From Pseudomonas sp. S31 (lineage in GTDB: Bacteria; Pseudomonadota; Gammaproteobacteria; Pseudomonadales; Pseudomonadaceae), in assembly GCF_016648105.1 (NCBI RefSeq), contig NZ_JACVVE010000024.1, positions 42,552 to 106,551 on the forward strand: a stretch of 64,000 nt of DNA. The letters are read 5' to 3'. Each line of letters begins with the position of its first letter. Within the stretch, counting starts at the first letter, position 1. A model generated the notes under the pieces. It searched no databases. It was not told the origin of the DNA and was given only the letters and a program-made list of their open reading frames with translations. Shown one piece after another: positions 1 through 8,446 of the stretch. The position numbers and the translations under genes were made by a program.

Positions 1-1701
1 GGTACGCTGGGCCAGGCTGCGCACTTCGTCGGCGACCACGGCGAACCCCCGGCCGGCCTCGCCCGCGCGTGCGGCTTCGATGGCGGCGTTGAGCGCGAGC
101 AGGTTGGTCTGCTCGGCGATCGCGCGGATCACTTCGAGCACCGAACCGATCTGCTCGCTGCGGCTTTCCAGGGTACGGGCCTCGGCCATCGCCGTGGTCA
201 TGCCGGTCGCCAGTTGGTCGATGCTCTGGCGCGTGCTGGCGATCAGTTGCAGGCCTTCCCGGCTGGCCTGGTCGGCGCCGCGCGCAGCCTGGGCCGCCTG
301 CGCCGCGTTGTGGGCGACGTCCTGGGCGGTGGCGCTCATTTCGTTGGCGGCGGTGGCCACCTGCTCGATCTCGCGCTGTTGCTGCTGCATGCCGTTGCTG
401 GTCAGGCTGGCGATGACCGCGGACTGGTCGGCGGTAGCACGGGCTTCGTGGGATGCCCCTTTGACCTGGGCAATCACCGGTTGCAGCTTGTCGAGGAAAC
501 GGTTGAATGCGCCGCTGAGCAGGCCCAGTTCATCGTCGCGTGCGTAGTCCAGGCGGCGGGTCAGGTCACCTTCGCCGCTGGCAATGTCCTCCAGGCGTGC
601 GGCCACGGCCAGGATCGGCCGGGTGACCCCGCGGGCGGTCAGCCAGACCAGCAGCAGGCCCAGCACCGCGGCGGTCAGGCCGATCAGCAGGTTGACCAGG
701 TTGGCCTGTTGGCTGTGGGCGTCCAGGCGCTGGTTGAGGGCGACGGCTGGCGCCTGCAGCACCGCTTCGGGCAGTTCCAGCTGGACCTGCCAGGGGGCCG
801 CTGCGGGGATCGGTGCAAAGGGCCGTTCGACGCGCAGCATGCCTTGGGCGACGGCTTTGCCCAGCGGTTGGCCGAGCCGGGTAGCATCGCGGCTGTGCCC
901 GGCCAACAGGCCGCCCGGGCTGACGATGCTGACCTGGCCTTGGCCGTCGAACAGCGCCTGGCGGCCTTCCAGGCTCAACTGCTGGAGGTTGTCCAGGCCG
1001 ATGTCCAGGCCGACCACGCCGATCACCTTGTCGTGTTCCAGCAGGGGCAGGGCGATGCTGGTCATCAACACCTGGCGACCGTTGACCTCGTCGAGGTACG
1101 GTTCGAGTACGCAGGCGCTGGCGGTGTCCAGCGGGCAGGTCAGCCAGCGGTTGCGGGCAACGCCGTTACTGCCGAGGCTGGCGTCGGCCAGCATGGTTTC
1201 CGGCATGGCCTCCAGCTCCAGGGTGCCTGGGCGTGGTTGCGACCAATAGAGCGAGAAGCGGCCGCTGGCGTTGCTGGCCATGGCCTCCTGGCCGGCGTAC
1301 AGGCTGTCTTGCTGATCCAGGGCGTTGGGCTGGAACACCAGGTACAGGCCGATCACATCCGGATGGCTGGCCAGGCTGTTGCGTGCCTGGGTGGTGAGTT
1401 CGGCGCGCAGGTCGCTGCCGCCGCGTGTCCTGAGTGCCTGCACCAGCCGTGCGAAACCGTCGCCGAACTGGTAGGCATCCATGAAGTAGCGCTGCACGCG
1501 CAGCGCCTGGGTTTCGGCCTGGGCCTGCAGGTGCTGGCGGGCGCTGTGTTCGAGCATTTCGCTGCTGGCCTGGTTGACCAGCGCCGCGCTGCGCCGGGCC
1601 TGGGTCAAGGAGGTAGCGATCAGCAGGGCGACGATGGCCAGCAGGCACAAGCCGGCAAGCAGGGTGATCTTCCACTGGATGGAGAGGCGACGCGGCAGCA
1701 T
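1..1701 (-). CDS. mcpU: Methyl-accepting chemotaxis protein, McpU-like (3' end outside window)
   Basis: This is a transmembrane chemoreceptor that senses periplasmic ligands and signals to CheA/CheW. 567 codons are visible and the C-terminus runs off the window. The ATG at 1701 has AAGGA eight bases upstream. TM1 is at about residues 12-30, then a large periplasmic region of about 300 residues (double-CACHE size), TM2, a HAMP region with GEGDLTRRLDY, and the cytoplasmic signalling tip with EQTNLLALNAAIEAARAGE just before the edge. The downstream-reading neighbour on the same strand is a PuuP-like putrescine permease. P. putida McpU is a known polyamine receptor, so a putrescine ligand is inferred from family and context; ligand residues were not checked. 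Confidence 0.9.
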   Translation of the reverse strand, partial: MLPRRLSIQWKITLLAGLCLLAIVALLIATSLTQARRSAALVNQASSEMLEHSARQHLQAQAETQALRVQRYFMDAYQFGDGFARLVQALRTRGGSDLRAELTTQARNSLASHPDVIGLYLVFQPNALDQQDSLYAGQEAMASNASGRFSLYWSQPRPGTLELEAMPETMLADASLGSNGVARNRWLTCPLDTASACVLEPYLDEVNGRQVLMTSIALPLLEHDKVIGVVGLDIGLDNLQQLSLEGRQALFDGQGQVSIVSPGGLLAGHSRDATRLGQPLGKAVAQGMLRVERPFAPIPAAAPWQVQLELPEAVLQAPAVALNQRLDAHSQQANLVNLLIGLTAAVLGLLLVWLTARGVTRPILAVAARLEDIASGEGDLTRRLDYARDDELGLLSGAFNRFLDKLQPVIAQVKGASHEARATADQSAVIASLTSNGMQQQQREIEQVATAANEMSATAQDVAHNAAQAAQAARGADQASREGLQLIASTRQSIDQLATGMTTAMAEARTLESRSEQIGSVLEVIRAIAEQTNLLALNAAIEAARAGEAGRGFAVVADEVRSLAQRT

Positions 1702-1724
1702 GAGGGCATTCCTTATCGATCAAG

Positions 1725-1756
1725 GACAACGCCCGCGGCGAGGCGCGGGCGTTGTC
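1725..1756 (-). terminator. Hairpin between puuP and the chemoreceptor gene
   Basis: This is a perfect 12-bp stem (GACAACGCCCGC / GCGGGCGTTGTC) with an 8-base loop, lying 12 bases beyond the puuP stop. There is no T-run on the minus strand, so it may attenuate transcription or protect mRNA ends rather than be a classical intrinsic terminator. Confidence 0.5.
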
Positions 1757-1767
1757 GGCAGCGTGGG

Positions 1768-3120
1768 TCAGTCCGCCAGGCAGTTGGGCGGTGCCACCCG
1801 GAAGGCCCGGGTCAGCCACGCCAGGTAGATCACCCCGAGGGCCGCCCAGAGGCCGCCGAACATCAGCGAGTGCTCATTGAGATCGAGCCACAGCGAGACG
1901 ATGATGCAGAAGCCGATGGTCGGCAGCACCAGGTATTTGACGTTGTTGGCCAGCCCCCTGCGATTGCCTTCGCGCAGGTAGCAGTGGTTGATCACCGACA
2001 GGTTGACGAAGCTGAAGGCCACCAGCGCGCCGAAGTTGATGATCGAGGTGGCGGTGACCAAGTCGAAGAAGATCGCCGACAGCGACACCAGGCCGACCAC
2101 CGCGATGTTGACCACCGGCGTCTTGAAGCGTGGATGCAGGCGGGCGAACACGCCGCTGGGGATCACGTTGTCGCGGCCCATCACGTACAGCAGGCGCGAG
2201 ACGCTGGTCTGCGAGGCCAGGCCCGAGGCGATGGTGTTGATCACCGTGCAGGCGATGAAGATCGACTGGAACAGCTTGCCGCCGACGTACAGGGCGATTT
2301 CCGGCAGGGCCGCTTCCTGGTCGTGGAAGCGCGCCATGGTGGGGAAGTAGGCCTGGATGAAGTACGACACCAGGATGAACACCACACCGCCGATCAGCGC
2401 GGTGAGGAAGATCGCCCGGGGGATGGTCTTGCCCGGGTCGCGGGTTTCTTCCGACAGGCAGGTGACGGCGTCGAAGCCCAGGAACGAGAAGCAGAGGATG
2501 GTCGCGCCGGCGGCGAGGGCGGAGAACTGGGTCTGCTGGTCGGCGAACGGAATCAGGCTCCAGGTGGTGCCCAGCCCTTCACCCTGGCCCAGGCCGCGCA
2601 CGCACAGGTAGATGAACACGGCGATGATTGCCACCTGGACGGCTACGAACAGCAGGTTGAAGTGCGCCACCAGGTTGATGCTGCGCATGTTGATCAGGCT
2701 GATCAGGGTCACGAAGCCGGCCACCCAGATCCACTCCGGCACTTCCGGGAACATCGCCGACAGGTACAGCTTGGCCAGCAGGGCGTTGACCATCGGCAAC
2801 AGCAGGTAGTCGAGCAGCGACGACCAGCCGACCAGGAAGCCCACATGTGGGTTGATGGCGCGTTGGGTATAGGTGTAGGCCGAGCCGGATTGTGGGAAGC
2901 GGCGCACCAGGGTGCCGTAGCTCACGGCGGTGAACAGGATACCGACCAGGGCCAGGATGTAGGCACTGGGTACATGGCCCGCCGTTATCCCAGAGACGAT
3001 GCCGAAGGTGTCGAAGACAGTCATTGGCGTCAGGTAGGCCAGGCCAATGATCACCACGTGCCAGAGGCGCAGGGATTTGCGGAACTGGGCGTTGCCGGAA
3101 GCGCTGTGGTCAGGCTGCAT
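1768..3120 (-). CDS. puuP: APC-family putrescine importer, PuuP-like
   Basis: This is an inner-membrane amine/proton symporter of the APC superfamily. The 450-residue product follows E. coli PuuP closely from the N-terminus (RKSLRLWHVVIIGLAYLTPM, then TVFDTFGIVSGITAGHVPSA) through SEETRDPGKTIPRAIFLTA and ASQTSVSRLLYVMGRDNV, with about 12 hydrophobic segments. I chose the ATG at 3120 because AGGAG lies about ten bases upstream; an in-frame ATG at 3168 has no useful ribosome-binding site. It lies directly before a McpU-like polyamine receptor on the same strand, which suggests coupled sensing and uptake of putrescine. The function rests on remembered sequence similarity and context. Confidence 0.85.
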   Translation of the reverse strand: MQPDHSASGNAQFRKSLRLWHVVIIGLAYLTPMTVFDTFGIVSGITAGHVPSAYILALVGILFTAVSYGTLVRRFPQSGSAYTYTQRAINPHVGFLVGWSSLLDYLLLPMVNALLAKLYLSAMFPEVPEWIWVAGFVTLISLINMRSINLVAHFNLLFVAVQVAIIAVFIYLCVRGLGQGEGLGTTWSLIPFADQQTQFSALAAGATILCFSFLGFDAVTCLSEETRDPGKTIPRAIFLTALIGGVVFILVSYFIQAYFPTMARFHDQEAALPEIALYVGGKLFQSIFIACTVINTIASGLASQTSVSRLLYVMGRDNVIPSGVFARLHPRFKTPVVNIAVVGLVSLSAIFFDLVTATSIINFGALVAFSFVNLSVINHCYLREGNRRGLANNVKYLVLPTIGFCIIVSLWLDLNEHSLMFGGLWAALGVIYLAWLTRAFRVAPPNCLAD

Positions 3121-3362
3121 GCTGGCGCGGCTCCTGGGCGTGGACGGCGGACGTGGCGTACTGCGCATGCGGCAAGGGCGAGCGGGTGGGCTCCATGTTG
3201 TTCACCTTTTTTGTTGGAGCTGAAATAGGCGCGAGCACCGCGCCAGTGTCGGGATCTGGCGGGGTGGGGCTAGGAAGGCGGAGCGAGCGGGCAGGGGTGT
3301 TTTGGCATCATGTTGGCGCGACTGTTTTTCTTGGGGGATCGGGCGCTATACAAAGTGATGAA

Positions 3363-3392
3363 AATAAAAAACGATAGGCCGATTTGTGTCAA
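3363..3392 (-). promoter_or_regulatory. Candidate sigma-70 promoter for puuP in an AT-rich divergent region
   Basis: On the minus strand TTGACA (3392-3387) is followed after 18 bases by TTTATT (3368-3363), pointing toward puuP. The surrounding 3200-3660 stretch is markedly AT-rich compared with its neighbours. It separates puuP from the divergent DUF945 gene, and I see no gene in it. Confidence 0.35.
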
Positions 3393-3666
3393 GTTAAACA
3401 TGACAAGATGTTGCCAAAATGAAATATTTACCGGATATAGGCTATAAATGTTCGGTATTTGCGCGATTTTTTGCGGTTTTGAACAGAGATGGATGTTCGT
3501 AAAAATTTACGCTCGGAGTCACGGCCTGCGGTGAGTCAGACAATTCCCAAATGAGTCCTTTGTATCGTCGGGCCATCAACGCCCCCCAGGGACGGTGATA
3601 TCCTTCCAGCCCCACGTGGCAACCCGGCTGTGTGGAAGCCCTTATGGACAGCAATCGGTTCTATTC

Positions 3667-5172
3667 ATGAAGAAATCAATCGGCATTCTCTCCGGCCTGG
3701 CCGTCGCCATCGCCGTCGTCACCAGCGCTGGTGCCTGGTACACCGGCAAGCAGCTGCCTGCGGAGCTCGAGCGCTCCATCGCGGGCGTCAACCAGGACCT
3801 GCGCAGGGCCATGGTAGGTGTCGGTGGCGAGGTGACGTTCGAGTTGGCCTCGTTGGACCAGCACTTTTTCACCAGCACGGCGCACTACCGGGTCAAGGTC
3901 AAGGATGTTCCCCTGCAGGATGGCCAGTCGCTCGATTTCGAGGTAGGTGTCACCGACCAGATCGAGCATGGCCCGTTCCCGTGGTCGCGGGTCAAGGCGT
4001 TCAAGTTGCTGCCGGTACTGGCGACCAGCAACAGCCGACTGGACAAGGACGCGTTCACTGCCGACTGGTTCGCCGTCACCGGCGAGCGAGCGCCGCTTTC
4101 GGCGCAGACCACCCTGGGCTTCGGCGGCTCCGTCGACAGCGACATGCAGGTGGCACCGATCAGCATCAAAGGCGATAACGGCACTAGCATCGAGTTCTCC
4201 GGCATGCATCTGCAGGCTAGCGAGGATCGTGCAGGGGCTTCGACATTCCAGGGTGGGGCCGAGAGTTTCGTGTTCAAGCTGGTCGGGGCCGATCATCCCC
4301 CTGCCACGTTCGAGCTCAAGGGCCTGAAGGTCGACGGTACGCTGGCCACGACCCAGTACGATGCCGTGTATGTGGGCAACGTCGACCTGCACCTGAGTGA
4401 AGCCAAGGCGACGCTGGGACCGAAGCAGCAAGTGCTGCAGCTCAAGGGCTTGGAGCAGAACGCCGCGCAGGTTCTGGATGGTGCCGACACCATGGGTGGG
4501 CGCGTGGACTACAAGATTGCGGACATCACCTGGGACGGTCGTGCGGTCGGTAGCGCGCAGATGGGTGTCACCATGCAGTCGATCAGTGCACCGGCGTTGC
4601 AGGCCCTGTCGCAATGGTACAAGGGCCATCAGCGTGAGTTCGAACAGGCAGCCGCAGTCGGCCAGCCGTTCCCCGAACTGGTAATGAGTCCTGAGGAGAA
4701 GTCCAAGCTCCACGGTGACCTGCGTCAGCTGCTGGCGGCCAAGCCGAAGGTAGCAATAGATAACCTGTCGCTGAAAACCGCCAATGGCGAAAGCCGCTTC
4801 AACCTGGCGGTGGACTTCGCCAGTCCGTCGTCCTTCGACCTGCCGGCCGACCAACTGAGCAAGCAGTTGATCAGCCAGGTGAAGAGCCAGTTGACCCTGT
4901 CCAAGCCGATGATCGGCGACCTTGCCACGCTGCAGGCCTTCCTGCAGGGGCAGACCGACGCCCAGGCCATCGCCCAGCAAGCCGGCCAGGCCGGTGAGAT
5001 GGTCGGTATGATGGCGGTGCAGAGTGGCATGGCCACGGTGCAGGGTAGCGACGTGGTGTCGAGCCTTCACTATGCCGATGGCAACGTCGATTTCAATGGC
5101 AAGAAGATGAGCCTCGAAGAGTTCGTCATGTTGCTCAACGCGCACTTCGCGGCGATGCAGCCGCAAGGCTGA
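3667..5172 (+). CDS. DUF945 (YdgA-like) envelope protein
   Basis: The product is 501 residues, close to the usual size of the DUF945/YdgA family, whose molecular role is poorly defined. The N-terminus (MKKSIGILSGLAVAIAVVTS) is a signal peptide or membrane anchor. It is followed by a long repetitive beta-rich region containing the family-like phrases GGRVDYKIADITWDGRA and LDFEVGVTDQIEHGPFPWS. The ATG at 3667 begins the anchor directly; the upstream extension to 3595 lacks hydrophobic character. No strong ribosome-binding site is visible. The gene stands alone between divergent puuP and nadA and is followed by a hairpin and a REP pair. Confidence 0.75.
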   Translation: MKKSIGILSGLAVAIAVVTSAGAWYTGKQLPAELERSIAGVNQDLRRAMVGVGGEVTFELASLDQHFFTSTAHYRVKVKDVPLQDGQSLDFEVGVTDQIEHGPFPWSRVKAFKLLPVLATSNSRLDKDAFTADWFAVTGERAPLSAQTTLGFGGSVDSDMQVAPISIKGDNGTSIEFSGMHLQASEDRAGASTFQGGAESFVFKLVGADHPPATFELKGLKVDGTLATTQYDAVYVGNVDLHLSEAKATLGPKQQVLQLKGLEQNAAQVLDGADTMGGRVDYKIADITWDGRAVGSAQMGVTMQSISAPALQALSQWYKGHQREFEQAAAVGQPFPELVMSPEEKSKLHGDLRQLLAAKPKVAIDNLSLKTANGESRFNLAVDFASPSSFDLPADQLSKQLISQVKSQLTLSKPMIGDLATLQAFLQGQTDAQAIAQQAGQAGEMVGMMAVQSGMATVQGSDVVSSLHYADGNVDFNGKKMSLEEFVMLLNAHFAAMQPQG

Positions 5173-5179
5173 GGGGCTA

Positions 5180-5205
5180 ATGGGGTCGGCTTGAGCCGCC
5201 CCCAT
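5180..5205 (+). terminator. Hairpin after the DUF945 gene
   Basis: ATGGGGTCGGC and GCCGCCCCCAT form an 11-bp stem with one mismatch and a TTGA loop, eight bases past the stop codon. There is no clear T-tract. Confidence 0.4.
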
Positions 5206-5206
5206 C

Positions 5207-5310
5207 TTGTGGGAGCGGCGGTTCGCCGCTGCGACTTGCCCCGCGAAGCAGGCGACACGATATATGGCACCGGCTTTGCCGGTGTTCGCGGGGCTAGCCC
5301 GCTCCCACAA
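5207..5310. repeat. REP inverted pair
   Basis: Two REP copies face each other: TGTGGGAGCGGCGG at the left and GCCCGCTCCCACA at the right, each with a CGCGAA/TTCGCG tail. They are separated by about 40 bases that include a small GGCACCGGCTTTGCCGGTG stem. They fill the gap between the DUF945 gene and nadA. The left copy is diverged (GCGGTTCGCCGCTGCGACTTG). Confidence 0.85.
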
Positions 5311-5542
5311 GGCCCCTGTTCTTTGAGCGACAGCGCAGCCCGGCAGGGCTGGGTGATCTCCCACAGCACACAAAAACCACTTTTGAATTCCTTCGATTGT
5401 CTGTAGCCTTCGGCGTCCGATAATAATCCGCGCCCGCAGAGGGCCGTGATGGCACGCCTGCCGTCCGGCACCCCTAGCCGATCTGTCAGGGCCGGGTGGT
5501 ACACTCGATTGACGCGCATGCGCGCCCGCAGGTCCAGTGATC

Positions 5543-6601
5543 ATGACCCAGATTTCCGAACGCCTGTTGGTTCAGGCCCACCTTGACGCCAAGCAGCCCA
5601 ACCCGCTGACAGCCGACCAGGAGGCCGAATACCGTGCGGCCATCGCTGCCGAGCTCAAGGCCCAGAACGCCGTGCTCGTCGCCCATTACTACTGCGACCC
5701 GATCATCCAGGCCCTGGCCGAGGAAACCGGCGGGTGCGTGTCCGACTCGCTGGAGATGGCCCGCTTCGGCAAGAATCATCCTGCCGAGACGGTGATCGTC
5801 GCTGGCGTGCGCTTCATGGGCGAGACCGCCAAGATCCTCACTCCAGAAAAACGCGTGCTCATGCCTACCCTGGAGGCGACCTGCTCGCTTGACCTGGGCT
5901 GCCCGGTCGAGGAGTTCTCGGCATTCTGCGACAAGCACCCCGAGCGCACCGTGGTGGTGTACGCCAATACCTCGGCGGCAGTGAAGGCCAGGGCCGACTG
6001 GGTGGTGACCTCGAGCTGCGCGCTGGAAATCGTCGAAAGCCTGATGGACAACGGCGAGACCATCATCTGGGGCCCCGACCAGCATCTGGGCCGCTACATC
6101 CAGAAGCAGACCGGTGCCGACATGCTGCTCTGGGACGGCGCCTGCATCGTCCACGAGGAATTCAAGTCGCGCCAGCTGGCCGACATGAAGGCGCTGTATC
6201 CGGACGCGGCGATCCTGGTCCACCCCGAGTCGCCGGAAGCGGTCATCGAACTGGCCGATGCGGTCGGTTCGACCAGCCAGCTGATCAAGGCGGCGCAAAC
6301 CCTGCCGAACAAGACCTTCATCGTCGCCACCGACCGCGGCATCTTCTACAAGATGCAGCAGCTATGCCCGGACAAGGAGTTCGTCGAGGCACCCACGGCG
6401 GGCAACGGCGCGGCCTGCCGCAGCTGTGCGCACTGCCCGTGGATGGCGATGAATACCCTGGAGCGGGTGCTGGATTGCCTGCGCAAGGGCGGTGATGAGA
6501 TCTTCGTCGACCCGGCGCTGGTGCCCAAGGCAATCAAGCCGCTGAATCGGATGCTGGACTTCACCCAGGCGGCGCGGTTGAAGTTGTCGGGGAATGCCTG
6601 A
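5543..6601 (+). CDS. nadA: Quinolinate synthase A
   Basis: This enzyme condenses iminoaspartate with dihydroxyacetone phosphate to quinolinate in de novo NAD synthesis in the cytoplasm, using an oxygen-sensitive [4Fe-4S] cluster. The 352 residues match the family length. Diagnostic stretches are NAVLVAHYYCDP, GVRFMGETAKIL, and the cysteines in TCSLDLGCPVEEF, WDGACIVHEEF and CRSCAHCPW. The ATG at 5543 is preferred over the GTG six bases upstream because it gives the usual MTQISERLL start. It converges on bepA across a shared hairpin. Confidence 0.96.
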   Translation: MTQISERLLVQAHLDAKQPNPLTADQEAEYRAAIAAELKAQNAVLVAHYYCDPIIQALAEETGGCVSDSLEMARFGKNHPAETVIVAGVRFMGETAKILTPEKRVLMPTLEATCSLDLGCPVEEFSAFCDKHPERTVVVYANTSAAVKARADWVVTSSCALEIVESLMDNGETIIWGPDQHLGRYIQKQTGADMLLWDGACIVHEEFKSRQLADMKALYPDAAILVHPESPEAVIELADAVGSTSQLIKAAQTLPNKTFIVATDRGIFYKMQQLCPDKEFVEAPTAGNGAACRSCAHCPWMAMNTLERVLDCLRKGGDEIFVDPALVPKAIKPLNRMLDFTQAARLKLSGNA

Positions 6602-6605
6602 CGCC

Positions 6606-6624
6606 GGGGCCGCAAAGCGGCCCC
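6606..6624. terminator. Bidirectional hairpin between nadA and bepA
   Basis: GGGGCCGC-AAA-GCGGCCCC is a perfect 8-bp stem placed between the stops of two convergent genes. The same stem type recurs after the AI-2E permease gene (9527-9543) and within the hairpin at 59923-59962. Confidence 0.6.
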
Positions 6625-6629
6625 AATGA

Positions 6630-8066
6630 CTAACGCCCCATCATCTCCCGCACCATCCGCTGCTGTTCCATGATTTCACGCTGGCGCTGGTCGATCTGCG
6701 ACGCCAGCGGGAAGTTGCCGCCCGCTCGCCGCTTGGCGTAGTCCAGCTGCTGGATCGCCTGGTCGAAATCGCCCACCAGGGTGAAGTACTCGGCGCGGGC
6801 GCGGTGCAGGCCGATGGTATTGCCCGACAGCCCGCGCACCTCGGCCACGTCGTACCACACGTCCGGATCGTCAGGCCGGCTCTTGAGCAGGTCGTCCAGC
6901 ACCTTCTCCGCCTCGGCCGGCTTGTTCTGCTTGACCAGCAGGTCGGCACGCACCTGTTTCAGCGGATAGTTGTTCGGGTACAGCCCGCGCATGCGCTCGA
7001 CCCGCTGCATGGCGTCGGCCAGGCGGTTGTTGGTGATGTCCAGGTCGATCTGCGCCAGGTTGTAGGTGATGTCGTTGGGCGCCGAGGCCAGCAGCGGCTT
7101 GAGGTTTTCCCGGGCTTCGTTGAGCTGGCCGCCCTTGATCTGCGCCAGGGCCAGGCCGTAGCGCGCCGCATCGAGCTTGGGGTTTTCATCGAGCTGGGCG
7201 CGGAAGCGTTTGGCGGCAAGGCCCGGGGTGCCTTCGTAGGTGAGTGCCACCCGGGCGCGGATCAGCTGGTAGCGCTGGCTGTCCTCGATGCCGCCCTTGG
7301 GCGCTTGTTCGGCGCGGTTGCGGGTGTCGGCGATACGCGATTCGGTCACCGGGTGAGTGAGCAGGAATTCCGGGGGCTTGGCATCGTAGCGGTATTGCCG
7401 GGCCAGGCGTTCGAACATGGTCGGCATGTTGCGCGGGTCGTAGCCTGCGCGTTCGAGGTTCTGGATGCCGATGCGATCGGCTTCCTGTTCGTTCTGCCGC
7501 GAGAAACGCCGTTGTTCCTGAATCGCCGCCGCCTGGGTGCCGGCGATCATGCCGATGCCGGCATCGCCGGCGCCGCCCGCTGCCAGCACGATACCGGCGA
7601 GCAGCGCGGCCATCATCGGCAGCTGCATGCGCTGCTGGGCTTCGACCCCACGGGCGAAGTGGCGTTGCGACAAGTGCGCGAGTTCGTGCGCCAGGACCGA
7701 GGCATACTCGCCTTCGGTCTGGGCATTGAGGAATAGCCCGCCGTTGACCCCGACGATGCCACCCGGGGCGGCAAAGGCGTTGAGTTCGCGGCTGTCGATC
7801 AGGATGAACTCCAGGCGCCGGTCCTGCAGTTGGCTGGTTTCGGCCAACTTGTAGACGCTGGTTTCGACGTAGTCCTTGAGCTGCGGGTCGTTGAGCTGGT
7901 TGACCTGGCCGCGTAGCAGGCTGAGCCAGGCGCGACCCAGGTCATGTTCCTGTTTCGGCGAAACGATCGCGGAACTGGCGTCGCCCAGTGACGGCAGGTC
8001 GTCGGCATGGCCGGGGAGGGCCATCAGGCAGGCCAGCGTCAACAGGGTAGGGCGCAGTAGATTCAT
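6630..8066 (-). CDS. bepA: Periplasmic M48 metalloprotease with TPR repeats, BepA-like
   Basis: This is a periplasmic zinc protease and chaperone that supports outer-membrane protein (LptD/BamA) assembly or degradation in the E. coli model. The product is 478 residues. The signal peptide occupies residues 1-21, the zinc motif HELAH is at 127-131, the third ligand region is NEQEADRIG, and THPVTESR matches the BepA active-site loop. The C-terminal half (from about 300) holds TPR-like helices. I chose the ATG at 8066 because it starts the signal peptide; upstream in-frame codons add a charged tail. The ribosome-binding site is weak. It is convergent with nadA. Confidence 0.93.
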   Translation of the reverse strand: MNLLRPTLLTLACLMALPGHADDLPSLGDASSAIVSPKQEHDLGRAWLSLLRGQVNQLNDPQLKDYVETSVYKLAETSQLQDRRLEFILIDSRELNAFAAPGGIVGVNGGLFLNAQTEGEYASVLAHELAHLSQRHFARGVEAQQRMQLPMMAALLAGIVLAAGGAGDAGIGMIAGTQAAAIQEQRRFSRQNEQEADRIGIQNLERAGYDPRNMPTMFERLARQYRYDAKPPEFLLTHPVTESRIADTRNRAEQAPKGGIEDSQRYQLIRARVALTYEGTPGLAAKRFRAQLDENPKLDAARYGLALAQIKGGQLNEARENLKPLLASAPNDITYNLAQIDLDITNNRLADAMQRVERMRGLYPNNYPLKQVRADLLVKQNKPAEAEKVLDDLLKSRPDDPDVWYDVAEVRGLSGNTIGLHRARAEYFTLVGDFDQAIQQLDYAKRRAGGNFPLASQIDQRQREIMEQQRMVREMMGR

Positions 8067-8186
8067 GCATGAAGCTCGCGGTCGGATCAAAGGCTCTACT
8101 GTAGCCCGCTCGCACGTTGGCGACCAGTGGCGCTATCCTAGCGGACCTGAAGGCCAATTGGCCTGCCCCGCTTGTGGAGACCCGCA

Positions 8187-8426
8187 ATGAGTGACACCCC
8201 GACCTGCGACGCCGAACTCGACGCCAGCGGGCTGAACTGCCCCCTACCACTGCTCAAGGCGAAGATGGAACTTAACCGCCTGGCCAGCGGCGCGGTGCTC
8301 AAGGTGACCGCCACCGATGCGGGTTCGCAGCGCGACTTCCGCACTTTCGCCCAGCTTTCCGGTCATACGCTGCTGCGTGAAACCGCCGAGGCCGGCACCT
8401 ACACCTACTGGCTGCGCAAGGCCTGA
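8187..8426 (+). CDS. tusA: Sulfur-carrier protein TusA family
   Basis: This is a small cytoplasmic sulfurtransferase that accepts persulfide sulfur from IscS and relays it, for example to tRNA thiolation. At 79 residues it has the family length. The conserved motif LDASGLNCPLPLLKAK carries the reactive Cys18 followed by Pro19. The ATG at 8187 is preceded by GGAG; a longer in-frame start at 8172 lacks a site. It stands just before the AI-2E-type permease gene with a 20-base gap, so the two probably share a transcript. Confidence 0.93.
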   Translation: MSDTPTCDAELDASGLNCPLPLLKAKMELNRLASGAVLKVTATDAGSQRDFRTFAQLSGHTLLRETAEAGTYTYWLRKA

Positions 8427-8446
8427 GCCCCCATCAAGGATCGTCA

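Noticed and set aside
214..3228. Plus-strand ORF of 1004 codons over the chemoreceptor and puuP genes
   Set aside because: Antisense shadow. The minus strand encodes full MCP and PuuP-like proteins with conserved motifs, while this frame is low-complexity (Gly, Gln, His, Asp rich).
3200..3660. AT-rich gap considered as a prophage or island border
   Set aside because: There are no direct repeats, tRNA or mobile genes; it is better explained as a divergent promoter region.
3676..5544. Minus-strand ORF of 622 codons over the DUF945 gene
   Set aside because: Antisense shadow of a gene with a signal peptide and family features; the frame has no recognisable domain and crosses a REP pair.
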